Assembly: GCF_937958535.1 (NCBI RefSeq)
Contig: NZ_CALGNQ010000262.1
Coordinates: 1-25,517, forward strand
Direction: 5' to 3'
From: an uncultured Georgenia sp.
GTDB lineage: Bacteria; Actinomycetota; Actinomycetes; Actinomycetales; Actinomycetaceae
Length of the DNA: 25,517 nucleotides
Shown: positions 14,182 to 21,169 of the stretch, in pieces
Layout: each line of letters starts with the position of its first letter
Position numbering within the stretch: the stretch's first letter is position 1
The notes under the pieces: generated by a model
The model's database searches: none
What the model was told of the DNA's origin: nothing
What the model saw: the letters and a program-made list of their open reading frames with translations, nothing else
Program-made: the position numbers and the translations under genes

Positions 14182-15128
14182 CGTCCTGCTCCTCTCGGTT
14201 CGGCGACCGGTTCCGGCTCACCGGGCACGTGGCCGGTGAGCTCGAGGAACGCGTCGTCGAGCGTGGCGGTCGTGGTGCGGAAGTCGGTGGCGGGGACGTC
14301 GTGGCGCAGCAGCGCACCGGTCACCTCCCGGACGAGGTCGCCGTGCCCCCGGACGCGGACCACGTCCCCCTCGACCGCGACGTCGGTGACGCCCGGGAGT
14401 CCGGTGAGCAGCTCAGGGGCGAACGGGGCGTGGGCCCGGAAGCGCACGCAGTCACCTCCGGAGACGCGCCGCACGAGACCCGCCGGGGTGTCGAGGGCGA
14501 CGACCCGGCCTGCGTCGATGACGGCCACCCGGTCGCTGAGCCGCTCGGCCTCCTCCATGGCGTGGGTGACGAGGAGGACGGTGACGCCCTCCTCCCGCAT
14601 CTCCTGCACCACCTCCCAGATGCCGCGGCGGGCGAGTGCGTCCAGGCCCGTGCTCAGCTCGTCGAGGACGGCCAGACGCGGCCGCCCGACGAGGGCGAGG
14701 GCGATGCTCAGCCGCTGGGCCTGACCCCCGGAGAGGTGCTCGAAGCGGGTGTCACGCACCGCGCCCAGCCCCAGCCGCTCGACGAGCGCGTCCGGGTCGT
14801 GCCCCTCGTGGTAGAAGGACCGGTACAGCCGGAGGAGCTCGCGCACGGTCAGGCTGGGGTGCAGGTGGGCCTGCTGGAGCTGGACGCCCACCGCCTGCCG
14901 TACCCGGGCGCGCTCCACCCAGGGGTCGACACCGAGCACCCGTACCCGTCCGCCGTCGGGGCGGCGCAGCCCGACGGCGCACTCGACCGTCGTCGTCTTC
15001 CCCGCGCCGTTCCGGCCGAGGACCGCGAGCACCTCCCCCGGCTCCACGGTGATGCTCAGGCCGTCGACGACGTTGCGGCCCGCGTAGCTCTTGACCAGGT
15101 CGTGGATCTCGATGACCGGCACGGTCAT
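14178..15128 (-). CDS. ABC-2 exporter ATP-binding subunit
   Basis: A 316-residue ATPase. Walker A GRNGAGKT is at 38-45, Q-loop Gln83 lies in VGVQLQQ, the canonical LSGGQ is at 132-136, Walker B LAVLDE at 152-157, and the switch His189 lies in VTHAM. After Walker B it reads LSTGLD rather than PTxGLD, a variant I associate with the actinobacterial group of ATPases next to two-component systems. Residues 215-316 form a C-terminal extension. GAAGGGGG lies directly before the ATG at 15128. A 5' leader of about 80 nt carrying a strong hairpin is predicted. Confidence 0.93.
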   Translation of the reverse strand: MTVPVIEIHDLVKSYAGRNVVDGLSITVEPGEVLAVLGRNGAGKTTTVECAVGLRRPDGGRVRVLGVDPWVERARVRQAVGVQLQQAHLHPSLTVRELLRLYRSFYHEGHDPDALVERLGLGAVRDTRFEHLSGGQAQRLSIALALVGRPRLAVLDELSTGLDALARRGIWEVVQEMREEGVTVLLVTHAMEEAERLSDRVAVIDAGRVVALDTPAGLVRRVSGGDCVRFRAHAPFAPELLTGLPGVTDVAVEGDVVRVRGHGDLVREVTGALLRHDVPATDFRTTTATLDDAFLELTGHVPGEPEPVAEPRGAGR

Positions 15129-15141
15129 CCCCCTTCGTCGT

Positions 15142-15191
15142 GGTGCCCGCGCCCGGCAGCACGCATGGCATGGGGCCGGGCGCGGGTCACC
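15142..15191 (-). promoter_or_regulatory. Strong stem-loop in the 5' leader of the ABC operon
   Basis: A perfect 12-bp inverted repeat (CCCGCGCCCGGC at 15146-15157 and its complement at 15175-15186) flanks a 17-nt loop. Four more base pairs (GGTG with CACC) extend it past a single bulged base. It lies between the predicted promoter at about 15217 and the Shine-Dalgarno sequence of the ATPase gene, whose ATG is 14 nt beyond the stem. It could act as an attenuator, an mRNA stabiliser or a protein-binding site. Confidence 0.6.
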
Positions 15192-15216
15192 GGCCCCTCC
15201 GACCGGTGCGCACCTC

Positions 15217-15222
15217 ACGCTA
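15217..15222 (-). promoter_or_regulatory. Predicted -10 box of the ABC-2 operon
   Basis: TAGCGT on the minus strand would give a transcript starting near 15210. No consensus -35 is seen; the region upstream abuts the 39-bp dyad, as expected of an activator-dependent promoter. Confidence 0.4.
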
Positions 15223-15246
15223 GGAACGGCCGCACCGCCACCACAT

Positions 15247-15285
15247 CTGCCGGTCGTCACCGATGCGACCCGTGACTTCCGGCAG
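15247..15285. promoter_or_regulatory. Symmetrical 39-bp dyad, candidate response-regulator site
   Basis: The element is CTGCCGG, 2 nt, GTCAC, 11 nt, GTGAC, 2 nt, CCGGCAG: two nested pairs of perfect inverted arms placed symmetrically about one centre. It lies immediately upstream of the -35 region of the kinase gene and about 25 bp upstream of the -10 box of the divergent ABC operon. LuxR-type response regulators commonly bind such interrupted dyads; binding by the neighbouring regulator is inferred. Confidence 0.55.
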
Positions 15286-15309
15286 GTGTCCCGCGCGGCG
15301 CCGGCTCCG

Positions 15310-15315
15310 TAGGGT
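15310..15315 (+). promoter_or_regulatory. Predicted -10 box of a leaderless histidine-kinase transcript
   Basis: TAGGGT is followed by 7 nt and the ATG at 15323. The 7 nt (GGCCGCC) are not a convincing Shine-Dalgarno sequence. Confidence 0.45.
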
Positions 15316-15322
15316 GGCCGCC

Positions 15323-16477
15323 ATGGAGCGCGCGGGCAGGGTCCAGCTGTGGGCGGGTGCCGCCATGCTCGTCCTGTGCCTCCTCATCGGCGGGGTCGAG
15401 GGCTGGGCGGTGCTCGAGGTGGGCTCGTGGACGGCGCTGGTGCCGTGGCTCGCGGTCTACCTCGGCGCGCTCACCGGGATGGCCTTCGCGGCGCTCCGGA
15501 GCCCGCCGCCCACACCACGAGGGCGTGTGCTGCTCGTCGTCGGTGCGGTGCTGCCCACGAGTGCCCTCGTCCTGCTCTCGCCCAGCGAGGGCGGGCTCGT
15601 CTACATCCTCCTCGTCCTCGGGGCCGCGCTCGCCGCGGAGCACCTGGGCACCCGCGGCATCGTCGCCGTCGTGCTGTGGAACGCCGGGGTGGTCGTCGCC
15701 GCCGGAGCGGGGCTCGGGCCGCTGCGCGATGGGCCCGTCTCACCGCGGTGGCTCCTCGTGTCCGTCGTGCTCTACACGCTCCTCCAGGCGGCGAGCGCCG
15801 CGATGGCGTGGAGCCTGCAGCGGGTGGCGACCGCCCTGCAGGACCTGTCCGTCGCCCACGTCGAGCTGCGCAGCACGAGCGCCCTGCTCGCCGAGTCCAG
15901 CCAGGCGGAGGAACGCCTGCGCATCTCCCGCGAGCTGCACGACGTCCTCGGCCACCAGCTCACCGTGCTCTCCGTGGAGCTCGAGGTCGCCTCCCACCGG
16001 GCCGAGGGACCGGCGCGCGAGCACGTGCTGCGCGCCCGCGGCCTGGCCCGGGAGCTGCTCGCCGATGTCCGCTCCGTCGTCGGGACGGAACGGCAGCGCA
16101 GCTTCGACCTGTCCGGCGCCCTGGCCCGGGTGACCGAGGAGATCCCCCACCCGCGGGTGCACCTCGACGTCGCGCCCGGGCTCGCCCCGGACGACCGGCA
16201 CGCCGCGACTCTCGTCCGTGCGGTGCAGGAGATCGCGACGAACACCATCCGGCACGCGCGCGCCGAGAACCTGTGGATCAGCCTGGTGGAGGCCGACGGC
16301 GTCCTGTGCCTGGACGCCCGTGACGACGGCGTCGGCGCGCCGCAGCCGGTCCTCGGCAACGGCCTGAACGGGCTCACCGAGCGGACCGCGGCCCTCGGCG
16401 GCACGGTCGAGCTCGACGGCGCCGCCGGCTTCCGGGTGCGCGTGCGGCTCCCCCTGGCCGCGGGGGTGCCCGCGTGA
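15323..16477 (+). CDS. Sensor histidine kinase (HisKA_3, NarL/LiaS-type)
   Basis: A 384-residue membrane sensor. The first 160 residues contain about five or six hydrophobic spans with almost no external loop, the intramembrane-sensing type that often detects envelope damage. The HisKA_3 dimerisation domain holds the phosphoacceptor His206 in ISRELHDVLGHQLTVL. The ATPase domain has the N-box Asn307 in EIATNTIRHARA, DDGVG at 334-338 and GNGLNGLTER at 345-354. The ATG at 15323 is chosen from the -10 spacing; the frame is open further upstream. It overlaps the response regulator by 4 bp (GTGA), so the two form a cognate pair, and it diverges from an ABC-2 exporter that is its probable target. 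Confidence 0.95.
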   Translation: MERAGRVQLWAGAAMLVLCLLIGGVEGWAVLEVGSWTALVPWLAVYLGALTGMAFAALRSPPPTPRGRVLLVVGAVLPTSALVLLSPSEGGLVYILLVLGAALAAEHLGTRGIVAVVLWNAGVVVAAGAGLGPLRDGPVSPRWLLVSVVLYTLLQAASAAMAWSLQRVATALQDLSVAHVELRSTSALLAESSQAEERLRISRELHDVLGHQLTVLSVELEVASHRAEGPAREHVLRARGLARELLADVRSVVGTERQRSFDLSGALARVTEEIPHPRVHLDVAPGLAPDDRHAATLVRAVQEIATNTIRHARAENLWISLVEADGVLCLDARDDGVGAPQPVLGNGLNGLTERTAALGGTVELDGAAGFRVRVRLPLAAGVPA

Positions 16478-17133
16478 TCCGCGTGGTCATCGCCGACGAC
16501 CAGACGCTCATGCGGCAGGGGCTGGAGAGCCTGCTCGCGCTGAGCGGCGAGGTCGCCGTCGTCGGGCACGCCGCCGACGGCGACGAGGCGCTCGTCCGGG
16601 TCACGCAGGAGCGGCCCGACGTCCTCCTCCTCGACCTGCGCATGCCGGGCCGTGACGGCATCGCCACGCTCGAGGAGCTGCGGAAGCGCGGCAGCGAGGT
16701 GCCGGTGCTCGTCCTCACCACCTTCGACGACGACGAGCTCGTCCTGCGCGCGCTGCGGGCCGGAGCCCGTGGCTACCTCCTCAAGGACGTGAGCCTCGAC
16801 GAGCTCGTCGGTGCGATCCGCACGCTCGCCACCGGCGGGACGCTGGTCCAGCCGGCGCTCACCGACCGACTGCTGCGCGGCCTGGGCGCGGCGCCCGTCC
16901 CGGACGACTTCACCCACCTGCCCGCACCCGAGCCGCTCACGCCGCGGGAGACGGAGGTCCTGCGGCTGCTCGCCAGCGGTTTCACCAACCGGGAGATCGC
17001 CCAGGCGCTCTTCCTCGCCGAGGGCACGGTGAAGAACCACATCTCCACGGTGTTGGCCAAGCTCGGCGTCAAGGACCGCACCCGCGCCGTGCTGCGCGCG
17101 CTGCACCTCGGCCTGCTCTCGGCCGCGTCCTGA
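16474..17133 (+). CDS. LuxR/NarL-family response regulator
   Basis: A 219-residue DNA-binding response regulator. The receiver domain has Asp8-Asp9 in IADDQ, phosphoacceptor Asp54 in LLLDLRMPG, Thr82-Thr83 in LVLTTFD and Lys104 in YLLKDV. A linker of about 30 residues leads to a C-terminal LuxR helix-turn-helix (about 153-215) with LTPRETEVLRLLASG, TNREIAQ and EGTVKNHISTVLAKL. The GTG start overlaps the kinase stop by 4 bp. Phosphorylation by the kinase should promote dimer binding, most plausibly at the 39-bp dyad between the kinase gene and the ABC operon. Confidence 0.96.
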   Translation: MIRVVIADDQTLMRQGLESLLALSGEVAVVGHAADGDEALVRVTQERPDVLLLDLRMPGRDGIATLEELRKRGSEVPVLVLTTFDDDELVLRALRAGARGYLLKDVSLDELVGAIRTLATGGTLVQPALTDRLLRGLGAAPVPDDFTHLPAPEPLTPRETEVLRLLASGFTNREIAQALFLAEGTVKNHISTVLAKLGVKDRTRAVLRALHLGLLSAAS

Positions 17134-17141
17134 CGTCGCCG

Positions 17142-17209
17142 AGGTGAACGGTCGCCGTCCGCCACCTTGATGAGAGGTGTCTCATCTGCTCATCACGGAC
17201 GTTTCACCT
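17142..17209 (+). promoter_or_regulatory. Three-tier nested inverted repeat before the glycosyltransferase operon
   Basis: Three perfect inverted arm pairs are nested about one centre: AGGTGAA/TTCACCT (17142-17148, 17203-17209), CGTCCG/CGGACG (17156-17161, 17196-17201) and GATGAGA/TCTCATC (17169-17175, 17180-17186) around a GGTG loop. It lies 8 nt after the response-regulator stop and 66 nt before the next start. It may be the regulator's terminator, a structured leader of the next operon, or an operator; CTCATC recurs at 17189-17194. No convincing promoter is seen in 17134-17275. Confidence 0.45.
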
Positions 17210-17275
17210 ACAGGCGATGAACTCACTGGCATGCCGCGGACCCACCGGGGTCGCTCGCCAGAAGGGGGACATCGC

Positions 17276-18517
17276 ATGACCATGACAGCCCAGCCGACCG
17301 TCCGGTCGGTCGCCGGCCACGGGGACGACGTCCCCTGGGCGGGGTCCGGGTGGAGCGACGGCAGACGGCTGCGGGTGGCGCTGTACTCCCACGACGCGCT
17401 GGGCCTGGGCCACGTGCGCCGCAACCTCGCCATCGCCCGGGCGCTGACCACGCTCGACCCCGCGCCCGACGTCCTGCTGCTCACCGGCGCCCCGGAGGCG
17501 GTGACCGTCCACCGTCCCGCGCACGTCGACCTCGTCTCGCTGCCCGCGCTGAGCAAGGACGCCGACGGGGTGTACTCCGCGCGGCACCTGTCCGTGGACG
17601 AGCCGCACATCCGGCACATGCGCCGCAGCATCCTCACCGCCGCCCTGTGCTCCTTCCTGCCCGACGTCCTCATCGTCGACAAGCACCCGCGCGGCTTCCA
17701 CGGCGAGCTCGAACCGGCGCTGGAGGAGCTGCGGGCCGCCGGCACCCGGATCGTCCTCGGCCTGCGCGACGTCCTGGACGACGCCGTCACCTCCCGGCGG
17801 GAGTGGGCGGCCGACCGCTCCACCCAGGCGCTGCGCCGCTGGTACGACCAGGTGTGGGTGTACGGCGACCGCGCCGTCCACGACCTCGCCGCCGAGCTCG
17901 GGCTCTCCCCCACCCGCACCGTCCACACCGGGTACCTCGCCGCCGGGCGCGGACCGGTCACCCCGGTGACCGAGGTCGAGGAGCCCTACGTCCTCGCCAT
18001 GGTCGGCGGCGGCGCCGACGGCGCCGAGCTCGCCGAGACCTTCGTCCGCACGACGATGCCCGCCGGCCACCACGGCGTCCTCGTCACCGGGCCGCAGATG
18101 CCCGCCGAGGACGTGCGCCGGGTCGCCGACATCGCCGCGCACCGCCCCGACCTCACCGTCCGCACCTACGTCGACGACGCCGAGGCCCTCATCGCCCGCT
18201 CCTCCGCCGTGGTCGCGATGGGCGGGTACAACACCGTGTGCGAGGCGCTGGCCCTCGACGCCCGGCTGCTCGTCGTTCCCCGCGTGCGGCCCCGCCGCGA
18301 GCAGCTGGTCCGCGCCGAGCTGCTCACCGCCGCCGGCAAGCTCGACCACCTCCTCCCCGACGAGCTCACCCCCACCGTGCTGGAGGCCTGGCTCGACTCC
18401 GCGGTCCACGGCCCGCGTCCCGCGGGCGGCACCGCCGTCGACCTCGACGGCCTGGCCCGCCTGCCGCGCCTGCTCGCCGGCCTCGTCACCACGAAGGAGA
18501 AGACCGATGTCGCCTGA
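17276..18517 (+). CDS. GT-B glycosyltransferase (COG4671-like, MurG fold)
   Basis: A 413-residue predicted glycosyltransferase, cytoplasmic or loosely membrane-attached. Two Rossmann-like halves are visible: the N-terminal YSHDALGLGHVRRNLAIA (37-54), with the Gly-rich loop and His typical of MurG/COG4671 proteins, and the C-terminal nucleotide-sugar half with MVGGGADG (242-249), VAMGGYNTVCEAL (313-325) and REQLVRA (341-347). Donor and acceptor sugars cannot be read from the sequence. AGAAGGGGGA precedes the ATG at 17276; an upstream start (17177) is less likely, and an ATG two codons later is possible. It is the first gene of a six-gene coupled operon and overlaps the next gene by 11 bp. Confidence 0.88.
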   Translation: MTMTAQPTVRSVAGHGDDVPWAGSGWSDGRRLRVALYSHDALGLGHVRRNLAIARALTTLDPAPDVLLLTGAPEAVTVHRPAHVDLVSLPALSKDADGVYSARHLSVDEPHIRHMRRSILTAALCSFLPDVLIVDKHPRGFHGELEPALEELRAAGTRIVLGLRDVLDDAVTSRREWAADRSTQALRRWYDQVWVYGDRAVHDLAAELGLSPTRTVHTGYLAAGRGPVTPVTEVEEPYVLAMVGGGADGAELAETFVRTTMPAGHHGVLVTGPQMPAEDVRRVADIAAHRPDLTVRTYVDDAEALIARSSAVVAMGGYNTVCEALALDARLLVVPRVRPRREQLVRAELLTAAGKLDHLLPDELTPTVLEAWLDSAVHGPRPAGGTAVDLDGLARLPRLLAGLVTTKEKTDVA

Positions 18518-19835
18518 GCGGATCGGCTACGTGCTGAAGATGTACCCCCGGTTCTCCGAGACGTTCATCGTCTCCGAGCTGCTCGGCCGGGAGGCACGCG
18601 GCGCCGACATCGAGGTGTTCTCGCTGCGCCCGCCGGTGGACCCCCGCTTCCACAGCGCCCTCGCCGATGTGCGCGCCCCCGTCACCTACGTCCCCCGGGC
18701 GCGCAAGACCGAGGAGCTGTGGAACGCCCTGCGCCAGGCCGAGCCGGAGCTGCCGCTGCTCCACCGCGCGCTGCCCGAGCTGCTCGCGGCCGACGCCTCC
18801 GACGCCGGCCAGGCCCTCGAGCTCGCCGTGCTGGTCGTGCGCCGCGGCATCACCCACCTGCACGCCCACTTCGCCTCGCTGGCGACGACGGTGGCCCGGC
18901 TCGCCTCGCTGCTCACCGGGGTGCCGTACTCCTTCACCGCGCACGCCAAGGACATCTTCCACAGCTCGGTCGACCCGCGGGACCTGGCCCGCAAGATCGC
19001 CGACGCGCACCATGTCGTGACGATCAGCGACTACAACGAGCGCTACCTGCGCAGTACCTACCCCGACGCCGTCGCCCGCACCCGGCTGCACCGCATCTAC
19101 AACGGCCTGGACCTGGACGCCTTCCGCTTCACCGCCCCGTCGGCGCAGGAGACCGGCGAGGTGGACGTCGTCGCCGTGGGCCGGCTCGTGGAGAAGAAGG
19201 GCTTCGACGTGCTCGTCGACGCGATCGCCCACCTGCGCGACGCCGGCCGGCCGGTGCGCACCCGCATCGTCGGCGGCGGGGAGAAGGAGGCCGAGCTGCG
19301 GGCCCAGGTCGCCCGGCTCGGGCTGGAGGACCTCGTCGAGCTCACCGGCCCGCTCCCCCAGCACGAGGTGCGCGCCCAGGTCGACTCGGCGACCGTCTTC
19401 GCCGCGCCGTGTGTCGTCGGCTCCGACGGCAACGCCGACGGGCTGCCCACGGTCCTGCTCGAGGCGATGGCACTCGGCACCCCGTGCGTGTCCACCGACG
19501 TCACCGGCATCACGGAGGCGATCCGCCACGAGGAGACCGGCCTGGAGGTGGCCCAGCACGACCCGGTCGGCCTCGCCGCGGCCGTCGTGCGGCTGCTCGA
19601 CGACCACGCGCTGCGCACGCGGCTGGCCCGCGCCGCCCGCGACCTCGTCGAGCGCGAGTTCGACACCCGCCGCCAGGTCGCCGCCCTCGAGGCCGCCACC
19701 CGCACCCCCGCTCCGCGCCCCCGCCCCCAGCACCCCCACCCAGGCACCCACAGCCCACTCCCCACCCACAGCCCACTCCCCACCCACAGCGCACGCGCCA
19801 CCAGCGCGAGCCGCCACCTCGAGGAGGTGCGCTGA
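18507..19835 (+). CDS. Glycosyltransferase family 4 (WcaL/AmsK-like)
   Basis: A 442-residue retaining GT-B enzyme that would add a sugar from a nucleotide-sugar donor to a glycan or lipid-linked acceptor. The N-terminal YPRFSETFI (13-21), HLHAHFA (117-123) and FTAHAKDIF (143-151) match the exopolysaccharide WcaL-type GT4 group. The donor half has VAVGRLVEKKGFDVLV (222-237) and the D/E-x7-E motif DGLPTVLLEAMALGTP (311-326). GGAG precedes the ATG. After residue 400 the protein ends in a Pro/His/Thr/Ser-rich low-complexity tail with THSPLP repeats, outside the enzyme fold. It overlaps the previous gene by 11 bp and the next by 1 bp. Confidence 0.92.
   Translation: MSPERIGYVLKMYPRFSETFIVSELLGREARGADIEVFSLRPPVDPRFHSALADVRAPVTYVPRARKTEELWNALRQAEPELPLLHRALPELLAADASDAGQALELAVLVVRRGITHLHAHFASLATTVARLASLLTGVPYSFTAHAKDIFHSSVDPRDLARKIADAHHVVTISDYNERYLRSTYPDAVARTRLHRIYNGLDLDAFRFTAPSAQETGEVDVVAVGRLVEKKGFDVLVDAIAHLRDAGRPVRTRIVGGGEKEAELRAQVARLGLEDLVELTGPLPQHEVRAQVDSATVFAAPCVVGSDGNADGLPTVLLEAMALGTPCVSTDVTGITEAIRHEETGLEVAQHDPVGLAAAVVRLLDDHALRTRLARAARDLVEREFDTRRQVAALEAATRTPAPRPRPQHPHPGTHSPLPTHSPLPTHSARATSASRHLEEVR
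19746..19789 (+). repeat. 18-bp minisatellite in the glycosyltransferase tail
   Basis: The unit ACCCACAGCCCACTCCCC occurs twice in exact tandem (19746-19763, 19764-19781), followed by 8 bases of a third copy. It encodes THSPLP repeats. Eighteen bp keeps the frame, so copy number can change without breaking the gene. Confidence 0.9.
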
Positions 19836-21169
19836 TGCACATCGCCTACGTCTGCGCCGACCCCGGCATCCCCGTCTTCGGCACGAAGGGCGCCTCCGTC
19901 CACGTCCAGGAGGTCGTCCGTGTCCTCCTCGAGGCCGGGCACACCGTCGAGCTGTTCTGCCGCCGCACCGACGGCGAGCCGTGGCCCGCCGCAGCCGCCG
20001 CCCGCGCCGCGGGCCGGCTCGTCGTCCATGAGCTCGGCCGGATCAGGGGCACGGACGTCGCCGACCGCGAGCGCCGCGCGATGGCCGCCGACGCCGAGCT
20101 GCGGCAGGTGATGGAGACCGCCGGACCGTTCGACGCCGTCTACGAGCGCTACTCCCTGTGGAGCACCGCGGGCACCGGCTACGCCCGCGACCACCAGGTG
20201 CCGGCGATCCTCGAGGTCAACGCCCCGCTGCCCGAGGAGCAGGCCCGCCACCGCGGCCTGGTGCACGCCGCCGAGGCCCACGCCGTGATCCGGCGAGCAG
20301 CCGCCGCCGCGAGCGCCGTCGTCTGCGTCTCGCAGCCCGTCGCCGACTGGGTCCGGGCCGAGCTCGCCGCCGGCACCGGCACCACCGCCGGCACCGCCCA
20401 CCCGTCGGTCGTCGTCGAGTCCAACGGCGTGGACGTCACCCGCGTCGTCCCCGCCCCGCCCGCCGCACCGGCGCAGCGGCCGTTCACGGTCGGCTTCGTC
20501 GGGACGCTCAAGCCGTGGCACGGCACCGAGACGCTGCTGGAGGCGCACGCCCTGCTGCGTCGCGCGGTGCCCGACGCGCGCCTCCTCCTCGTCGGGGACG
20601 GCCCCCAGGCGGCGGCCCTGCGTGCGCAGGCCGAGGCGCTCGGCATCGCGGACGCGGTGGAGATGACCGGGGCCGTCGCCCCCGTCGACGTCCCGGGCCA
20701 CCTGCACCGGATGGACGTCGCGACCGCGCCCTACCCCGCCGTCGGCGAGGGCTACTTCTCCCCGCTCAAGGTCTACGAGTACATGGCCGCCGGCCTGCCC
20801 GTCGTCGCCTCCGCCGTCGGGCAGCTGCCACGTGTGGTGGACCACCGGCGCACCGGCTTCCTCGTCCCCGGCTCCGACCCGGCCGCCCTGGCCGAGGCGC
20901 TCCGGGAGCTCGCCGCCGACCGTCGCCTGCGCGCGCGGGTCGGTGCTGCGGCACGGGAGCACGTCGTGGCGGGCCACACCTGGACCCACGTCGTCGCGCG
21001 GTCCCTGGCGGCAGCGGGCATGCTGCTGAGCGTGCCGCCCGTCGCCGCCGGCGAGAGCTCGGCTCTCGGTGACAGCTCGGCACTCGCCGAGGCGGGGGCG
21101 GCCGGCGGCTCGGCCGCCGGCGGGACGTGGGCCTGGGGCGCGGGGACGGGGAAGGGGGCGGTGGCCTGA
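19835..21169 (+). CDS. Glycosyltransferase family 4
   Basis: A second GT4-type enzyme of 444 residues. The N-terminal acceptor half includes GTKGASVHVQEVVRVLLEAGH (about 16-36, a typical GT4 Gly-rich start), VYERYSLWS (102-110) and VVESNGVD (193-200). The donor half has VGFVGTLKPWHGTETLLEA (219-237), LLVGDGP (251-257) and SPLKVYEYMAAGLPVVAS (309-326). The last 40 residues are an Ala/Gly/Ser-rich tail with no recognisable domain. GAGGAGGTG lies before the ATG, and the start shares one base with the previous stop (TGATG). Its acceptor is likely the product of one of the two upstream glycosyltransferases. Confidence 0.92.
   Translation: MHIAYVCADPGIPVFGTKGASVHVQEVVRVLLEAGHTVELFCRRTDGEPWPAAAAARAAGRLVVHELGRIRGTDVADRERRAMAADAELRQVMETAGPFDAVYERYSLWSTAGTGYARDHQVPAILEVNAPLPEEQARHRGLVHAAEAHAVIRRAAAAASAVVCVSQPVADWVRAELAAGTGTTAGTAHPSVVVESNGVDVTRVVPAPPAAPAQRPFTVGFVGTLKPWHGTETLLEAHALLRRAVPDARLLLVGDGPQAAALRAQAEALGIADAVEMTGAVAPVDVPGHLHRMDVATAPYPAVGEGYFSPLKVYEYMAAGLPVVASAVGQLPRVVDHRRTGFLVPGSDPAALAEALRELAADRRLRARVGAAAREHVVAGHTWTHVVARSLAAAGMLLSVPPVAAGESSALGDSSALAEAGAAGGSAAGGTWAWGAGTGKGAVA

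Noticed and set aside
13234..14724. Long plus-strand open frame spanning the TetR promoter and the ABC-2 permease
   Set aside because: It runs antisense to a clear permease and ATPase, its product is a charged Gly/Pro/Arg/Asp-rich composition typical of antisense frames in GC-rich DNA, and it shows no domain.
18486..19817. Long minus-strand open frame opposite the WcaL-like glycosyltransferase
   Set aside because: The opposite strand encodes a GT4 enzyme with recognisable motifs; the antisense product is low-complexity Gly/Val/Asp/Arg sequence.
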